DNA of 64,000 nt from Clostridia bacterium (lineage in GTDB: Bacteria > Bacillota > DAOUPZ01), in the NCBI GenBank assembly GCA_030625885.1, contig DAOUPZ010000004.1:52623-116622 (forward strand), written 5' to 3'. A model generated the notes under the pieces. It did not search any database. It saw only the letters and a program-made list of their open reading frames with translations, and was not told where the DNA came from. Position 1 is the first letter of the stretch. Every line of letters begins with the position of its first letter. The position numbers and the translations under genes are program-made. Positions 31,369-40,434 of the stretch are shown one piece after another.

Positions 31369-32382
31369 TTACGCCAGATTATGTGCAATAAGATATTCTG
31401 CAATTTGAACCGCATTAAGTGCTGCCCCTTTAAGCAAATTATCGGCAACAACCCACATATTCAAACCGTTTTCAATGGAGAAGTCCTGACGAATTCTACC
31501 CACCAGTACATCACCTTGGCCTTCTGCATCCAAAGCTAATGGATATTTTAAATTGGCTGGATCATCAATAACTTGAATACCAGGCGCCTTAGCTAAAAGC
31601 GCTCTAGCTTCATCCGGTGATAAATGTTTTTCTGTTTCAATATTAACGGACTCAGAATGAGCGCGAATGACTGGAATACGAACCGTCGTTGCGGTCACCT
31701 TAATGGTATCATCCCCCATAATCTTCTTCGTCTCATCAATCATCTTCATTTCTTCCTTAGTATAATCATTATCCAAGAAAACATCGATGTGAGGCAAAGC
31801 ATTAAAGGCAATTTGATAGGGGTATACTTTTGCTTGTGTCACTTCCCCCGCAATCATATCTTTTGTTTGTTGATGGAGTTCCTCAATCGCTGCCAACCCT
31901 GAACCGGAAACAGCTTGATAAGTAGAAACAACAACCCGCTTTATTTTGGCCGCATCATGTAATGGTTTTAAAGCTGCTACCATCTGAATGGTTGAACAAT
32001 TGGGGTTGGCAATAATCCCCTGATGTTTATGACAATCCTCAGGATTAACTTCCGGAACAACCAGCGGCGTATCGGGATCCATACGAAAAGCACTGCTATT
32101 ATCGACTACCACAGCGCCCCGCTTTGCTGCTTCGGGTGCTAACTCTAAACTAGCTCCACCCCCTGCACTAAACAAAGCAATCTCAACCCCTTCAAAAGCA
32201 TCAGGAGAAGCAGCCTGAACTTCATATTCCTTTCCTTGAAACAACACCTTCTTCCCAGCATCTTCTGGCAACGCCAGAGGAATCAACTCATTAACTGGAA
32301 AATTGCGTTCCTCTAAAACATGCATCATTTCCTTACCCACTGCCCCAGTGGCTCCTACTACTGCTACATTATACGCTTTCAT
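31369..32382 (-). CDS. asd: Aspartate-semialdehyde dehydrogenase
   Basis: This enzyme reduces aspartyl phosphate to aspartate semialdehyde with NADPH, feeding lysine/DAP, threonine, methionine and spore dipicolinate synthesis. VVGATGAVGKEM (8-19) binds NADP, and NPNCSTIQM near 127-135 has the catalytic Cys. It has 337 residues. It follows dpaB by about 200 AT-rich bases, so it may have its own promoter there. Confidence 0.96.
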   Translation of the reverse strand: MKAYNVAVVGATGAVGKEMMHVLEERNFPVNELIPLALPEDAGKKVLFQGKEYEVQAASPDAFEGVEIALFSAGGGASLELAPEAAKRGAVVVDNSSAFRMDPDTPLVVPEVNPEDCHKHQGIIANPNCSTIQMVAALKPLHDAAKIKRVVVSTYQAVSGSGLAAIEELHQQTKDMIAGEVTQAKVYPYQIAFNALPHIDVFLDNDYTKEEMKMIDETKKIMGDDTIKVTATTVRIPVIRAHSESVNIETEKHLSPDEARALLAKAPGIQVIDDPANLKYPLALDAEGQGDVLVGRIRQDFSIENGLNMWVVADNLLKGAALNAVQIAEYLIAHNLA

Positions 32383-32585
32383 CTTTTTTCCTCCTCATCC
32401 CTTAAATAACTATATTTATTATAAAGTGTTTATTATAACCATCATAGTATAATCGTACATCTGCATATATATTAATATAGAACGTATTTTATATATAAAA
32501 GTACCACAAAAATGTTTTTTATGGTTTATTTTTAATTACATTGTATTAGAGGGTAAAGATTACGAAAACTGCAAAGCTGTTTTTC

Positions 32586-33173
32586 TTACTCGTGATTAAT
32601 CAATACAGGCTGAATTTGTTTTCCTTTTAAGGCATATTCAACTGTTTCCAAAATTAAAGGCATCTTGGCAACTAATGAGTTCGCCTTTTTAACAGCATTA
32701 TCCTGCCCAAAAGGCACCATATATATATTCTTTGTATTAATTAACAATCCAATATTCCGAAAATTTAATCCCAATCCATCATTCGTTGAAATCGCCAATA
32801 CCAAAGGGCGTTGATTGCGCAAATGAGCCTTTGCTGCCATCACCACAGGCGTATCAACAATGGCATTAACAAGCTTAGCTGCCGTATTCCCGGAACAAGG
32901 CGCAACAACCATTACATCAAAAAGCTTTTGCGGCCCAACAGGTTCAGCGCCTACAATCGTGGTAATAATTTCATGTTTTGTAATCTCTACAAGAGATTTT
33001 TTCCAATTCGCTGCGGTACCAAATTTAGTATCCATTTGGTTTACGCTATCGGAAATAATAGGATAAACTTCTGCCCCAGCGTCCACAAGCCGCTGGATTT
33101 CGGGTAATACTTTTGCCAGTGTACAATGAGACCCCGTTAAAGCAAAGCCAACCCTTTTCCCCTCTAATAACAT
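32586..33173 (-). CDS. dpaB: Dipicolinate synthase subunit B
   Basis: This is the flavoprotein-like subunit of dipicolinate synthase, which oxidises dihydrodipicolinate to DPA in the mother cell during sporulation. RVGFALTGSHCTL starts the flavodoxin/decarboxylase-like fold, and VVAPCSGNTAAKLVNAI near 100 is the typical second motif. The start was set at ATG 33173 behind GGAGGTG; the longer frame begins in that site. It has 195 residues and lies directly after dpaA. Confidence 0.95.
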   Translation of the reverse strand: MLLEGKRVGFALTGSHCTLAKVLPEIQRLVDAGAEVYPIISDSVNQMDTKFGTAANWKKSLVEITKHEIITTIVGAEPVGPQKLFDVMVVAPCSGNTAAKLVNAIVDTPVVMAAKAHLRNQRPLVLAISTNDGLGLNFRNIGLLINTKNIYMVPFGQDNAVKKANSLVAKMPLILETVEYALKGKQIQPVLINHE

Positions 33174-33201
33174 GACAAGCACCTCCATTCTTAACAAAAA
33201 C

Positions 33202-34086
33202 TTAGGTTAAACATTCTCTTTCCAATAAGGTACTAATTGTTTCAGCCAAATACGCTCCGGCAGTTTGAGGCGCAACTTTACCAGGTAGTCCTAAACAGGA
33301 CATAGCACGTATACCTTTTTGCTTTGCTGCTGAAAAATCTGTTCCGCCTGGTGCTGAAGCAATATCAATAATTAATGCCTGCTGGAAAACAGTTTCTAAT
33401 ATTTCTGCGGTTAAGACGAGGGCTGGAACTGTATTATATATAAGTTGCGCATCTGTTAAGCTAGTCGAAAGAGAAGTCCAGGGAATACTTTGTAATCCTG
33501 CGACTTGGGCCTTTGCTAATTCTAGAGGATCTTTGGAAACAACTTGAACCTGTGCACCTAGTGCCTTCAGCATCTTGGCTAATGTTGCACCCACACGTCC
33601 GAATCCTAAGACAACCACTCGACTTTCATGAATGGTAATGGGCAACTCCTGCATCGCAACTTGAATTGCCCCTTCCGCCGTTGGAACAGAATTAAGGACA
33701 GCTAGTTCATCCATATTAGCATATTGAATCACTCTAAGACCATAATGGTTAGCCATTTGCACAATATGTTTTGGCATAGAACCCATTAAAATGGGTACAT
33801 GAGTAGGTATCTGAGCAAATAGTTCTTGAGAAAAAACAAGATTCTGTCCATTTGGCGTACGTTTTATCCTACCCGTATCATCCGTACCAAAAATAGGACC
33901 CACAATAGCATCCGTATCCTGAATACCTGCTTTAAGATCCGGAATGGTCTGAACGCCTGTAATGGATTCACAAAATCCAACCGCTTTTACGATAACCTGT
34001 TGCCTCAATAAATATTGCATGACAACTTTATCCCTTTTATCTCCTCCGAGGACTGTTACCTTGAGCCCCGCTAACTTCGGAATCAT
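33202..34086 (-). CDS. dpaA: Dipicolinate synthase subunit A
   Basis: This is the dehydrogenase-like subunit of dipicolinate synthase. TVLGGDKRDKVVMQYL opens the protein, VVLGFGRVGATLAKML (about 153-168) is a Rossmann dinucleotide site, and IIDIASAPGGTDF is conserved. The start is ATG 34086 behind GAAGGAGGAAG, giving 294 residues. It is followed by dpaB, with 28 bases between them. Confidence 0.95.
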   Translation of the reverse strand: MIPKLAGLKVTVLGGDKRDKVVMQYLLRQQVIVKAVGFCESITGVQTIPDLKAGIQDTDAIVGPIFGTDDTGRIKRTPNGQNLVFSQELFAQIPTHVPILMGSMPKHIVQMANHYGLRVIQYANMDELAVLNSVPTAEGAIQVAMQELPITIHESRVVVLGFGRVGATLAKMLKALGAQVQVVSKDPLELAKAQVAGLQSIPWTSLSTSLTDAQLIYNTVPALVLTAEILETVFQQALIIDIASAPGGTDFSAAKQKGIRAMSCLGLPGKVAPQTAGAYLAETISTLLERECLT

Positions 34087-34184
34087 CCTTCTTCCTCCTT
34101 CCAGCATGCTATTCTGACTCACCCTTAATATATGTGATAGCGAAAGAGGAGGTGCTTGTTTTTATTATATTAAGTTTTTTGTTA

Positions 34185-34982
34185 TTATTCCTCTATTACA
34201 TTATCCAAACCATAAACTAACCCATTAATCTCCTTTACTTTATGGATTGCCATAATAACACCAGGCATAAAAGATTCTCGATTAAGGGAATCATGACGAA
34301 TTGTAAGCGTTTGCCCAACACCTCCAAAAAGAACTTCTTGATGTGCAACATATCCAGGCAAACGAATACTATGAATCGGTATACCTTGATATTTCCCGCC
34401 TCGAGCGCCCTTCACTTTTTCAAATTCACCCTTGTTTCCTTCTTCTAATTCTAAGCGGCTTGAAGCAATCAATTCTGCCGTCTTTATAGCTGTTCCGGAA
34501 GGTGCATCAAGCTTTTGATCATGATGCCGCTCAATAATCTCTACTTGGGGCATATAACGTGCTGCAATTTTTGCAAATTTCATCATGAGCACAGCACCAA
34601 TTGCAAAGTTAGGTACAATCAGTGTATTGACATCATATTCCTGGCATCTTTTTTGTATGCGGCATAAGTCTTCTTGACTGAATCCCGATGTCCCTACAAC
34701 GGTTGCCACTCTGTGCGACAATGCAATTTCAATATTTTCATTGACCACATTAGGATTTGTAAAATCCACCATAATTGTTGGTTCCACTGCTTCAATTAAT
34801 GCTTTTAAATCACTCACCACCGCAAGGCCAATCCGTCCAACACCTACCACTTCACCAATATCTTCTCCCACCAGATTGGTGTCCACAATCCCGACTAATT
34901 TCATGTCGGATTCCTTAAGAATCGCTTTAACTGTTTCTCTTCCCATCCGTCCCGTTGCACCAGTAACAATTATTTTTTCCAT
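34185..34982 (-). CDS. dapB: 4-hydroxy-tetrahydrodipicolinate reductase
   Basis: This NAD(P)H enzyme of the DAP/lysine branch acts after DapA. VTGATGRMGRETV is the nucleotide-binding start. ERHHDQKLDAPSGTA (about 150-164) contains the catalytic His and Lys with the DAPSGTA substrate motif. The ATG at 34982 follows AAGGGTGAGTG, and the total is 265 residues. Its place between ymxH and dpaA, branch point beside branch product, is unlike B. subtilis, where dapB is elsewhere. Confidence 0.95.
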   Translation of the reverse strand: MEKIIVTGATGRMGRETVKAILKESDMKLVGIVDTNLVGEDIGEVVGVGRIGLAVVSDLKALIEAVEPTIMVDFTNPNVVNENIEIALSHRVATVVGTSGFSQEDLCRIQKRCQEYDVNTLIVPNFAIGAVLMMKFAKIAARYMPQVEIIERHHDQKLDAPSGTAIKTAELIASSRLELEEGNKGEFEKVKGARGGKYQGIPIHSIRLPGYVAHQEVLFGGVGQTLTIRHDSLNRESFMPGVIMAIHKVKEINGLVYGLDNVIEE

Positions 34983-35023
34983 TAACACACTCACCCTTTC
35001 AATATATCAAAAATATCTTAGTA

Positions 35024-35060
35024 AAAATGGCCGGAGAATAGATGTTCCTCTCCAGCCATT
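35024..35060 (-). terminator. Terminator between ymxH and dapB
   Basis: The arms AAATGGCTGGAGAG and CTCTCCGGCCATTT (minus strand, one mismatch) are followed by TTTA. Confidence 0.7.
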
Positions 35061-35136
35061 TCTTCCAAATCCCAAGAAAATGTTAATTATATTTTCGTAC
35101 AAATTCTAACGGATGTCAATAGTTCTAATAAACATT

Positions 35137-35433
35137 TTATCCTTTTTCAATCCCCCATAATCGATTCTTTTTTTTATTTGTTTTTCTATTTTCAAGCCCT
35201 TCTGACAAATCCACAATAATCACTTCAGAACCAATCTTACATATCTGTTCCCAGGGAATCGTCATTTCACTATGATTTCCCCAAATACTAAATTTATTCT
35301 TTGAAGGAACCACAATGGCTTCAATTTGCCCTGTATCCTCATTTAAAATTAAATCTGACGCACTAATAACACCAATTCTTGTTCCATCATGCATGTTTAT
35401 CACTTCAACACCATTTAAGTCACTTAAGCGCAT
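35137..35433 (-). CDS. ymxH: YlmC/YmxH family sporulation protein (PRC-barrel)
   Basis: This is a 98-residue PRC-barrel protein found in spore formers. MRLSDLNGVEVINMHDG, IGVISASDLILN and IPWEQICKIGSEVIIVDL are the family pattern. In B. subtilis ymxH precedes dpaAB, as here apart from dapB. Its biochemical role is not known. Confidence 0.88.
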   Translation of the reverse strand: MRLSDLNGVEVINMHDGTRIGVISASDLILNEDTGQIEAIVVPSKNKFSIWGNHSEMTIPWEQICKIGSEVIIVDLSEGLENRKTNKKKNRLWGIEKG

Positions 35434-35513
35434 ACCTAACCCTCCTTTCTAAGACTTATCCATTATCTAGTCCATTTTATGAAAGGAAGTAGTAAATTAT
35501 ACCAAATTAACCA

Positions 35514-35548
35514 AGAGATCATCAACAAATTATTCCTTTATGATCTCT
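35514..35548 (-). terminator. Likely terminator of ftsK
   Basis: The 9-bp arms AGAGATCAT/ATGATCTCT flank the end of the gene, with a 17-base loop and only a modest T run after it. Confidence 0.5.
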
Positions 35549-37793
35549 AATCACTTAAATTTTCCAAATATTCTTCAGTTATCAAAACTTGACGCGGTTT
35601 ACTCCCTTCATGAGGGCCGACGATTCCATTCTCTTCCATCTGTTCCATCAATCTTAAAGCACGATTATAACCTACTTTTAATCTTCTCTGCAATAATGAA
35701 ACAGAAGCCTGTCCTCGCTGTAAAACGATCTGTACAGCTTCTTGGAATAGGGGATCCATTTCAGTATAAGTAGAAGCACTTTCATCCATAACCGCAAATA
35801 TATCTTGTTGATAATCTGGCTTCTTCTGTAGTTTTACAAAATTAATTAACTTTTCTACTTCTTTATCAGAAATATAAGCACCTTGAATACGAATCGGTTT
35901 CGCAGCCCCGATAGGAAGAAAAAGCATATCTCCTTTGCCTAATAATTTTTCAGCCCCACTCATATCTAATATGGTTCTAGAGTCAACCTGACTAGAAACT
36001 GCAAAAGAAATACGGGAGGGTATATTGGATTTAATAACACCTGTTATCACATCTACAGAAGGGCGTTGTGTTGCTACGACAAGATGAATACCTGCCGCAC
36101 GAGCCATCTGAGTTAACCGGCAAATGGCATCCTCCACATCGCCTTGCGCCACCATCATTAAATCCGCTAATTCATCAATAATCACAACAATATAGGGCAA
36201 CGTTGAAACCACATGATCTTCTTCAGTTTCTTCCAATTGCAGCGCATTGTAACTTTTAATATCCCTAACTCCTGCACCTGCAAATAGATGATAGCGATTT
36301 TCCATTTCTTTAACAATCCACTGCAATGCACTGGCTGCTTTGCGTGGGTCGGTTACAACAGGCGCTATCAGATGAGGAATACCATTGTAGTTAGTCAATT
36401 CCACCATCTTAGGATCGACCATCAATAGCTTGACTTCATGAGGCGCACACTGATATAAAAGACTCGTGATTAAGGTATTAATACAAACGCTTTTCCCAGA
36501 TCCCGTTGCGCCTGCAATCAATAAATGAGGTGCTTTTATCAAATCAGTTACAACCGGATTCCCGGAAATATCTTTGCCCAGTACCACGTTTAATGCTTCT
36601 GGTTTTTTTAAGTTGCCAATTGCTTCTAATATTTCCCGCATGTTAACAGCTGCAACTTCTGCATTAGGAATTTCTATTCCAACGACTGATTTTCCTGGCA
36701 CAGGTGCTTCAATCCGCACATCTCGAGCAGCCATACTCAGTGCAATATCGTCAGCTAAATGAACAATTTTACTAACTTTGACACCCTGAGGCGGCTGCAC
36801 CTCGTAACGTGTAATCGCTGGTCCTTCAAATATCTCTGTTACACTAGCATGAATACCAAAGCTATTTAGTGTTTCCTCTAATATCTTTGCTTTTCCTCTT
36901 AACTCTAATTCAGTCTGCCCCCCGCCTAAATCTTTAGTTTTATTCAAAAGTGTAATAGGAGGCAAATGATAGGTTTCATCTTTTAACAAGGTTGGGGCAG
37001 GACAAAAAGTATCTGCCTGCGATTGATTTTCTTTTATTATTTCATCCGACACAGAAACACTTTCTTCCATACACCTTAATTGAGCAGAATTAATAAGCGG
37101 CTCCGCTATTTCATCTTTTTTCCCTTTTTGTAACAATTCTTGATGAACAACCCCAGATTTTTGTTCTGACTTTTTTGATTTTTGCTCTGATATATTTGAT
37201 TTTTCAATATTTTTATCTTTGACTACTTTTTTTGTCTTTTTACTTTTTGCTAAACTCATCCCTAATTGCTGAAAACCTAAGCGTAACTTTTCGCTTATTT
37301 TGCTAACCAATTCTCCTAAAGAAGTATTGGTTAACACCATCAACGCAATCCCTGCAATCAGTGCAATCATAAAATATGTACCTGCGGTAGCAAATAACTT
37401 GGTTAAAAACCATGTAAACACCCCGCCCAGCATACCACCGCCTTCTCCCTGATAACCTTCCTTAATCCAATGTTCAGTGTTAAGCTGCAAATGAAATAAA
37501 ACCAGCAAACAACAAACCAGTACCATTAATGCTGTGTTCTGCTTAGTAAAATGGTTCTTCTCTTTTCTTCGGATTATTTCTGCACCCCAAACTAAAAGTA
37601 AAATAGGGATCAAAACTGCGCCATCACCAGCAATAATCGTTAATAATTTTTTTACCCCTGCTCCTACGATCCCCATAGATTCAATCCATAAACTCGTCAT
37701 AGAAAACAATCCAATGGCAATCCATACCACACCGATCGTTTCAATATTCAATTCATCTTTTTTTGGTGCTTTAACTTTTCTTTTTCTTCCCAT
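35547..37793 (-). CDS. ftsK: DNA translocase FtsK/SpoIIIE
   Basis: This is a septal DNA pump that moves chromosomes through the division or sporulation septum. Four N-terminal membrane helices (about residues 20-165) and a charged Lys/Ser/Gln linker (about 185-280) are followed by the motor. The P-loop is GATGSGKS near residue 430, then [10 protein letters not shown] and [15 protein letters not shown]-terminal winged-helix gamma domain ([16 protein letters not shown]) recognises orienting DNA sequences. The ATG at 37793 after GAGGTGAATAAG gives 748 residues; the open frame to 37910 runs through a terminator and a repeat. Confidence 0.95.
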   Translation of the reverse strand: MGRKRKVKAPKKDELNIETIGVVWIAIGLFSMTSLWIESMGIVGAGVKKLLTIIAGDGAVLIPILLLVWGAEIIRRKEKNHFTKQNTALMVLVCCLLVLFHLQLNTEHWIKEGYQGEGGGMLGGVFTWFLTKLFATAGTYFMIALIAGIALMVLTNTSLGELVSKISEKLRLGFQQLGMSLAKSKKTKKVVKDKNIEKSNISEQKSKKSEQKSGVVHQELLQKGKKDEIAEPLINSAQLRCMEESVSVSDEIIKENQSQADTFCPAPTLLKDETYHLPPITLLNKTKDLGGGQTELELRGKAKILEETLNSFGIHASVTEIFEGPAITRYEVQPPQGVKVSKIVHLADDIALSMAARDVRIEAPVPGKSVVGIEIPNAEVAAVNMREILEAIGNLKKPEALNVVLGKDISGNPVVTDLIKAPHLLIAGATGSGKSVCINTLITSLLYQCAPHEVKLLMVDPKMVELTNYNGIPHLIAPVVTDPRKAASALQWIVKEMENRYHLFAGAGVRDIKSYNALQLEETEEDHVVSTLPYIVVIIDELADLMMVAQGDVEDAICRLTQMARAAGIHLVVATQRPSVDVITGVIKSNIPSRISFAVSSQVDSRTILDMSGAEKLLGKGDMLFLPIGAAKPIRIQGAYISDKEVEKLINFVKLQKKPDYQQDIFAVMDESASTYTEMDPLFQEAVQIVLQRGQASVSLLQRRLKVGYNRALRLMEQMEENGIVGPHEGSKPRQVLITEEYLENLSD

Positions 37794-37846
37794 CTTATTC
37801 ACCTCAAGCAATATTTTGACATCTGTTAATCTCATTATAAACAAAA

Positions 37847-37866
37847 ACCCTACTTTTATGTAGGGT
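37847..37866 (-). terminator. Terminator of uppP
   Basis: The stem ACCCTAC/GTAGGGT with a 6-base loop is followed on the minus strand by TTTTTG. It lies upstream of the chosen ftsK start. Confidence 0.75.
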
Positions 37867-37888
37867 AAATACAAATCCTTGGTTCCAA

Positions 37889-37922
37889 GTGAGACTGGGA
37901 ACGGTTCCATCTGTATTGTTTT
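37889..37922 (+). repeat. Short REP-like repeat, copy 2
   Basis: GTGAGACTGGGAACGGTTCC followed by TCTGT and TTGTTTT matches the minus strand of 20305-20339. Confidence 0.6.
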
Positions 37923-37929
37923 TACAACG

Positions 37930-38748
37930 CTAAAAGATTTGATATAATATAATAAATGTTCCTAATAACCAACAGTAATAGGAAAAATATTTTAATTTCC
38001 CTTGTTTTAAAGCCTTCATGACCAAAAGAATAGCCATAACACCAAACACAATTGAAGTCACTGTAGCAACAATAAGCGGCATAAAAGGAATATCCACTGC
38101 CCCCATCTCGAAAAGATCTTTTAATTTAAAAATACTAGCACCAACAACAGCTGGTATAGAAAGAAGGAAAGAATAACGTGTAGCGGTCTCCCTGTTCAAT
38201 CCCAATAAAAGACCCGCCGCAATCGTAGAACCTGATCGAGATATTCCAGGGGTAATAGCTGCCCCTTGAGCAATACCAATCAATATGGCATCGATCCCTT
38301 TCATCCCAAAAATTTCCTTCCTTCCGTGAGCCGCATGGTCTGCAATCCACAATATGATTCCTGTAATCAATAACGTCCATCCTACCAAATAAACCGATTC
38401 AAAAAAACCTTCAAAAATTGGTTCTAGCAAAAATCCAATTATAGCTGTAGGAATCGAGCCTAGGATAATATATTTTATCAATTGTATTGAACGCTGTTCC
38501 TCGGTGGTGCGAAATTTACGTCTAGAAAACAACCCGAAAAACGCGTGCAACATTCCTATGATATCCTTCCAAAACACAATGCCAATAGAAACTAATGTTC
38601 CTAAATGAACGGCAACTTCGAAATATATACCTGGTTCTTTAACCCCTAAAAAATGCTGGAAGATAACCAAATGCCCTGAACTACTGATGGGCAAAAATTC
38701 GGTTAAGCCTTGAACAATGCCTAGAATTATTGCTGTTAATATTGTCAT
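37930..38748 (-). CDS. uppP: Undecaprenyl-diphosphatase
   Basis: This membrane enzyme recycles undecaprenyl diphosphate to the phosphate carrier used in wall synthesis and gives low-level bacitracin resistance. [15 protein letters not shown] (about 14-28) and [19 protein letters not shown] (about 163-181) hold the conserved Glu, Ser and Arg of the active site. It has 272 residues with about eight helices. Confidence 0.95.
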   Translation of the reverse strand: MTILTAIILGIVQGLTEFLPISSSGHLVIFQHFLGVKEPGIYFEVAVHLGTLVSIGIVFWKDIIGMLHAFFGLFSRRKFRTTEEQRSIQLIKYIILGSIPTAIIGFLLEPIFEGFFESVYLVGWTLLITGIILWIADHAAHGRKEIFGMKGIDAILIGIAQGAAITPGISRSGSTIAAGLLLGLNRETATRYSFLLSIPAVVGASIFKLKDLFEMGAVDIPFMPLIVATVTSIVFGVMAILLVMKALKQGKLKYFSYYCWLLGTFIILYQIF

Positions 38749-38842
38749 GATGATCCCTCCGCTTACTAAAGTACATATCCCTAAACTTATTCAATCTTCT
38801 ACTATTATAACACAAATAAAAATATGGAAATGACAAAATAAA

Positions 38843-38893
38843 AAAAATCTCAGTTTTTATTTCCTTTTATTAGAAATAAAAACTGAGATTTTT
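38843..38893 (-). terminator. Long-stem terminator after ylzJ
   Basis: A 21-bp perfect inverted repeat (38843-38863 with 38873-38893) with a 9-base loop and adjacent A/T runs overlaps the ylzJ stop by a few bases. Confidence 0.85.
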
Positions 38894-39122
38894 ACATTCC
38901 TTCAAAGTGAGGTGTATAACGAACCATACTTCCCGGCATATAACAGGGATTCAAATAATCCTGTGGATCCGTACTCATCATTTGTACAATTTTTCCTTCG
39001 TTATCCCCCACAGGCTCTACTAGAAATCTAATGCCTTGCCATTCCATTTCTAAATAATCTTCTCTAGGTTCATTTATACCTGCCAAAACGGATTCAATGG
39101 GTACATCAGTATAAAGTAACAT
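38892..39122 (-). CDS. ylzJ: YlzJ-like protein
   Basis: This is a small 76-residue protein of unknown function, recognised by MLLYTDVPIESVL at the start, the YLEMEW segment and the C-terminal TDPQDYLNPCYMPG. It starts 2 bases after the tepA stop, the same tepA-ylzJ pairing as in B. subtilis. Confidence 0.85.
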   Translation of the reverse strand: MLLYTDVPIESVLAGINEPREDYLEMEWQGIRFLVEPVGDNEGKIVQMMSTDPQDYLNPCYMPGSMVRYTPHFEGM

Positions 39123-39124
39123 GA

Positions 39125-39874
39125 TTATTCACCTTCTTTAATCAATTCGTTAAGCTTTGTTATTGCTTTTCCTAAACCTCCAACTTCGTCAATCAATCCT
39201 TCTTTCACTGCATCCTTTCCTACTAAAACAGTACCAATATCTCTTGCTAATTCACCCGTATTATACATGAGCTGGCGAAAACGCACTTCAGTCATCCCAG
39301 AATTATTAGCTACAAACTTAACCACTCGGTCTTGCATTTTTTCCAAATACTCATATGTTTGAGGCACACTAATCACTAAACCGGTTAAACGGATCGGATG
39401 CAGTGTCATTGTTGCTGTGTCCGTGATAAAAGAATAGCAAGATGAAGCAGCAATGGGAACACCAATAGAATGCCCGCCTCCTAACACCAAAGATACAGAT
39501 GGCTTACTAAGGCTTCTAATCATCTCTGCTAAGGCTAATCCTGCCTCTACATCTCCCCCTACTGTATTTAAAACCACCAGCAATCCTTTTATATGTGGGT
39601 TTTGTTCAATCGCAACCAGTTGAGGGATAATATGTTCATACTTTGTTGTTTTATTTTGTGGCGGTAAAACCATATGACCTTCTATCTGTCCTATAATTGA
39701 GAGGCAATGAATATCACTTACATCTGACGGAACATCAAGTTGCCCTAAATCATTTAATGTTTTTAGTTGTAATTTATTTGCAGATAATTTCTTCTTCGTA
39801 TCAGAGCTTTCTTTAGGCTTTCCTTCTGGATGGGGCAATGTTTCTCCCCGTCCTGATAATGTCTGTTTTCCCAT
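39125..39874 (-). CDS. tepA: ClpP-like serine protease TepA
   Basis: This is a cytoplasmic protease of the ClpP/crotonase fold (translocation-enhancing protein, YmfB). [17 protein letters not shown] is the oxyanion region. [16 protein letters not shown] has the nucleophile Ser near residue 140, and [10 protein letters not shown] has the catalytic His near 165. It has 249 residues with a 50-residue low-complexity N-terminus. In B. subtilis it degrades spore SASPs; here a SASP gene lies immediately upstream. Confidence 0.9.
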   Translation of the reverse strand: MGKQTLSGRGETLPHPEGKPKESSDTKKKLSANKLQLKTLNDLGQLDVPSDVSDIHCLSIIGQIEGHMVLPPQNKTTKYEHIIPQLVAIEQNPHIKGLLVVLNTVGGDVEAGLALAEMIRSLSKPSVSLVLGGGHSIGVPIAASSCYSFITDTATMTLHPIRLTGLVISVPQTYEYLEKMQDRVVKFVANNSGMTEVRFRQLMYNTGELARDIGTVLVGKDAVKEGLIDEVGGLGKAITKLNELIKEGE

Positions 39875-39952
39875 TAATATCAGCCTCCATTTATATAATC
39901 ATCCATAGTATGTTTAAATTGGATTAAAATATACATAAGTGGAAAGAAGAAA

Positions 39953-39980
39953 GATCGCTCCCTTTGGTCGCTGAAAGTGG
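39953..39980. repeat. Short hairpin repeat
   Basis: GCTCCCTTTGGTCGC with flanking GAAAGTGG is a member of the same family as the motifs at about 2674, 15415, 28174, 43919 and 46366. Confidence 0.55.
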
Positions 39981-40003
39981 AAAGTAAAAGATTAAAAAAG
40001 ATA

Positions 40004-40027
40004 AGAGGAGCCTATATGAGCTCCTCT
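40004..40027 (-). terminator. Terminator of the SASP gene
   Basis: The stem AGAGGAGC/GCTCCTCT with an 8-base loop is followed by CTTTTTT on the minus strand. Confidence 0.75.
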
Positions 40028-40035
40028 ATAACCTA

Positions 40036-40299
40036 CTACATTTGACTTTCAGCCTGTTCGATTAACTTTTTAACCATGTTGCCGCCAATTTTCCCACCTA
40101 TACGACCACCAACTTGACCGGCTTCTTTCGTTGTTAAGTCACCATTATAACCCTTTTTCAGATTGACACCCACTTCATTTGCTACTTCATATTTGTAATC
40201 TTTTAAAAATTGTTTGTACTCTTCAGGACCACTATTAATCAATCCTAACTCTTCCGCTACTTCATATTTTAGTGAATCTAATTTAGGGTTTCGAGCCAT
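40036..40299 (-). CDS. Alpha/beta-type small acid-soluble spore protein
   Basis: This DNA-binding protein coats and protects spore DNA. The 87 residues contain two similar segments: LKYEVAEELGL (about 9-19) and YKYEVANEVGV (about 35-45). The second is the usual GPR-protease cleavage region. GYNGDLTTKEAGQVGG and the C-terminal MVKKLIEQAE helix are family features. AGGAGTGAG precedes the ATG. No clear sigma-G promoter was found upstream. Confidence 0.9.
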   Translation of the reverse strand: MARNPKLDSLKYEVAEELGLINSGPEEYKQFLKDYKYEVANEVGVNLKKGYNGDLTTKEAGQVGGRIGGKIGGNMVKKLIEQAESQM

Positions 40300-40404
40300 C
40301 TTTGCTCACTCCTTTATATTGGTTTAATTATATTTTTCCGCAAAAAAGAATACTGATACCTAGTAAATTATTGTACAATATCCAAGAACAATTTCTCCTT
40401 AAAA

Positions 40405-40434
40405 AAAAACAGATAGAATATTCTATCTGTTTTT
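40405..40434 (-). terminator. Palindromic terminator of RNase J
   Basis: A 30-bp perfect palindrome (AAAAACAGATAGAAT and its complement) begins in the RNase J stop codon and runs into a T run. Confidence 0.85.

Noticed and set aside
32383..32585. T-box or riboswitch before asd
   Set aside because: No T-box motif or conserved aptamer element was found; the region is only AT-rich.
37794..37910. N-terminal extension of FtsK
   Set aside because: It crosses a terminator and a REP-like repeat; the GAGGTG site points to ATG 37793.
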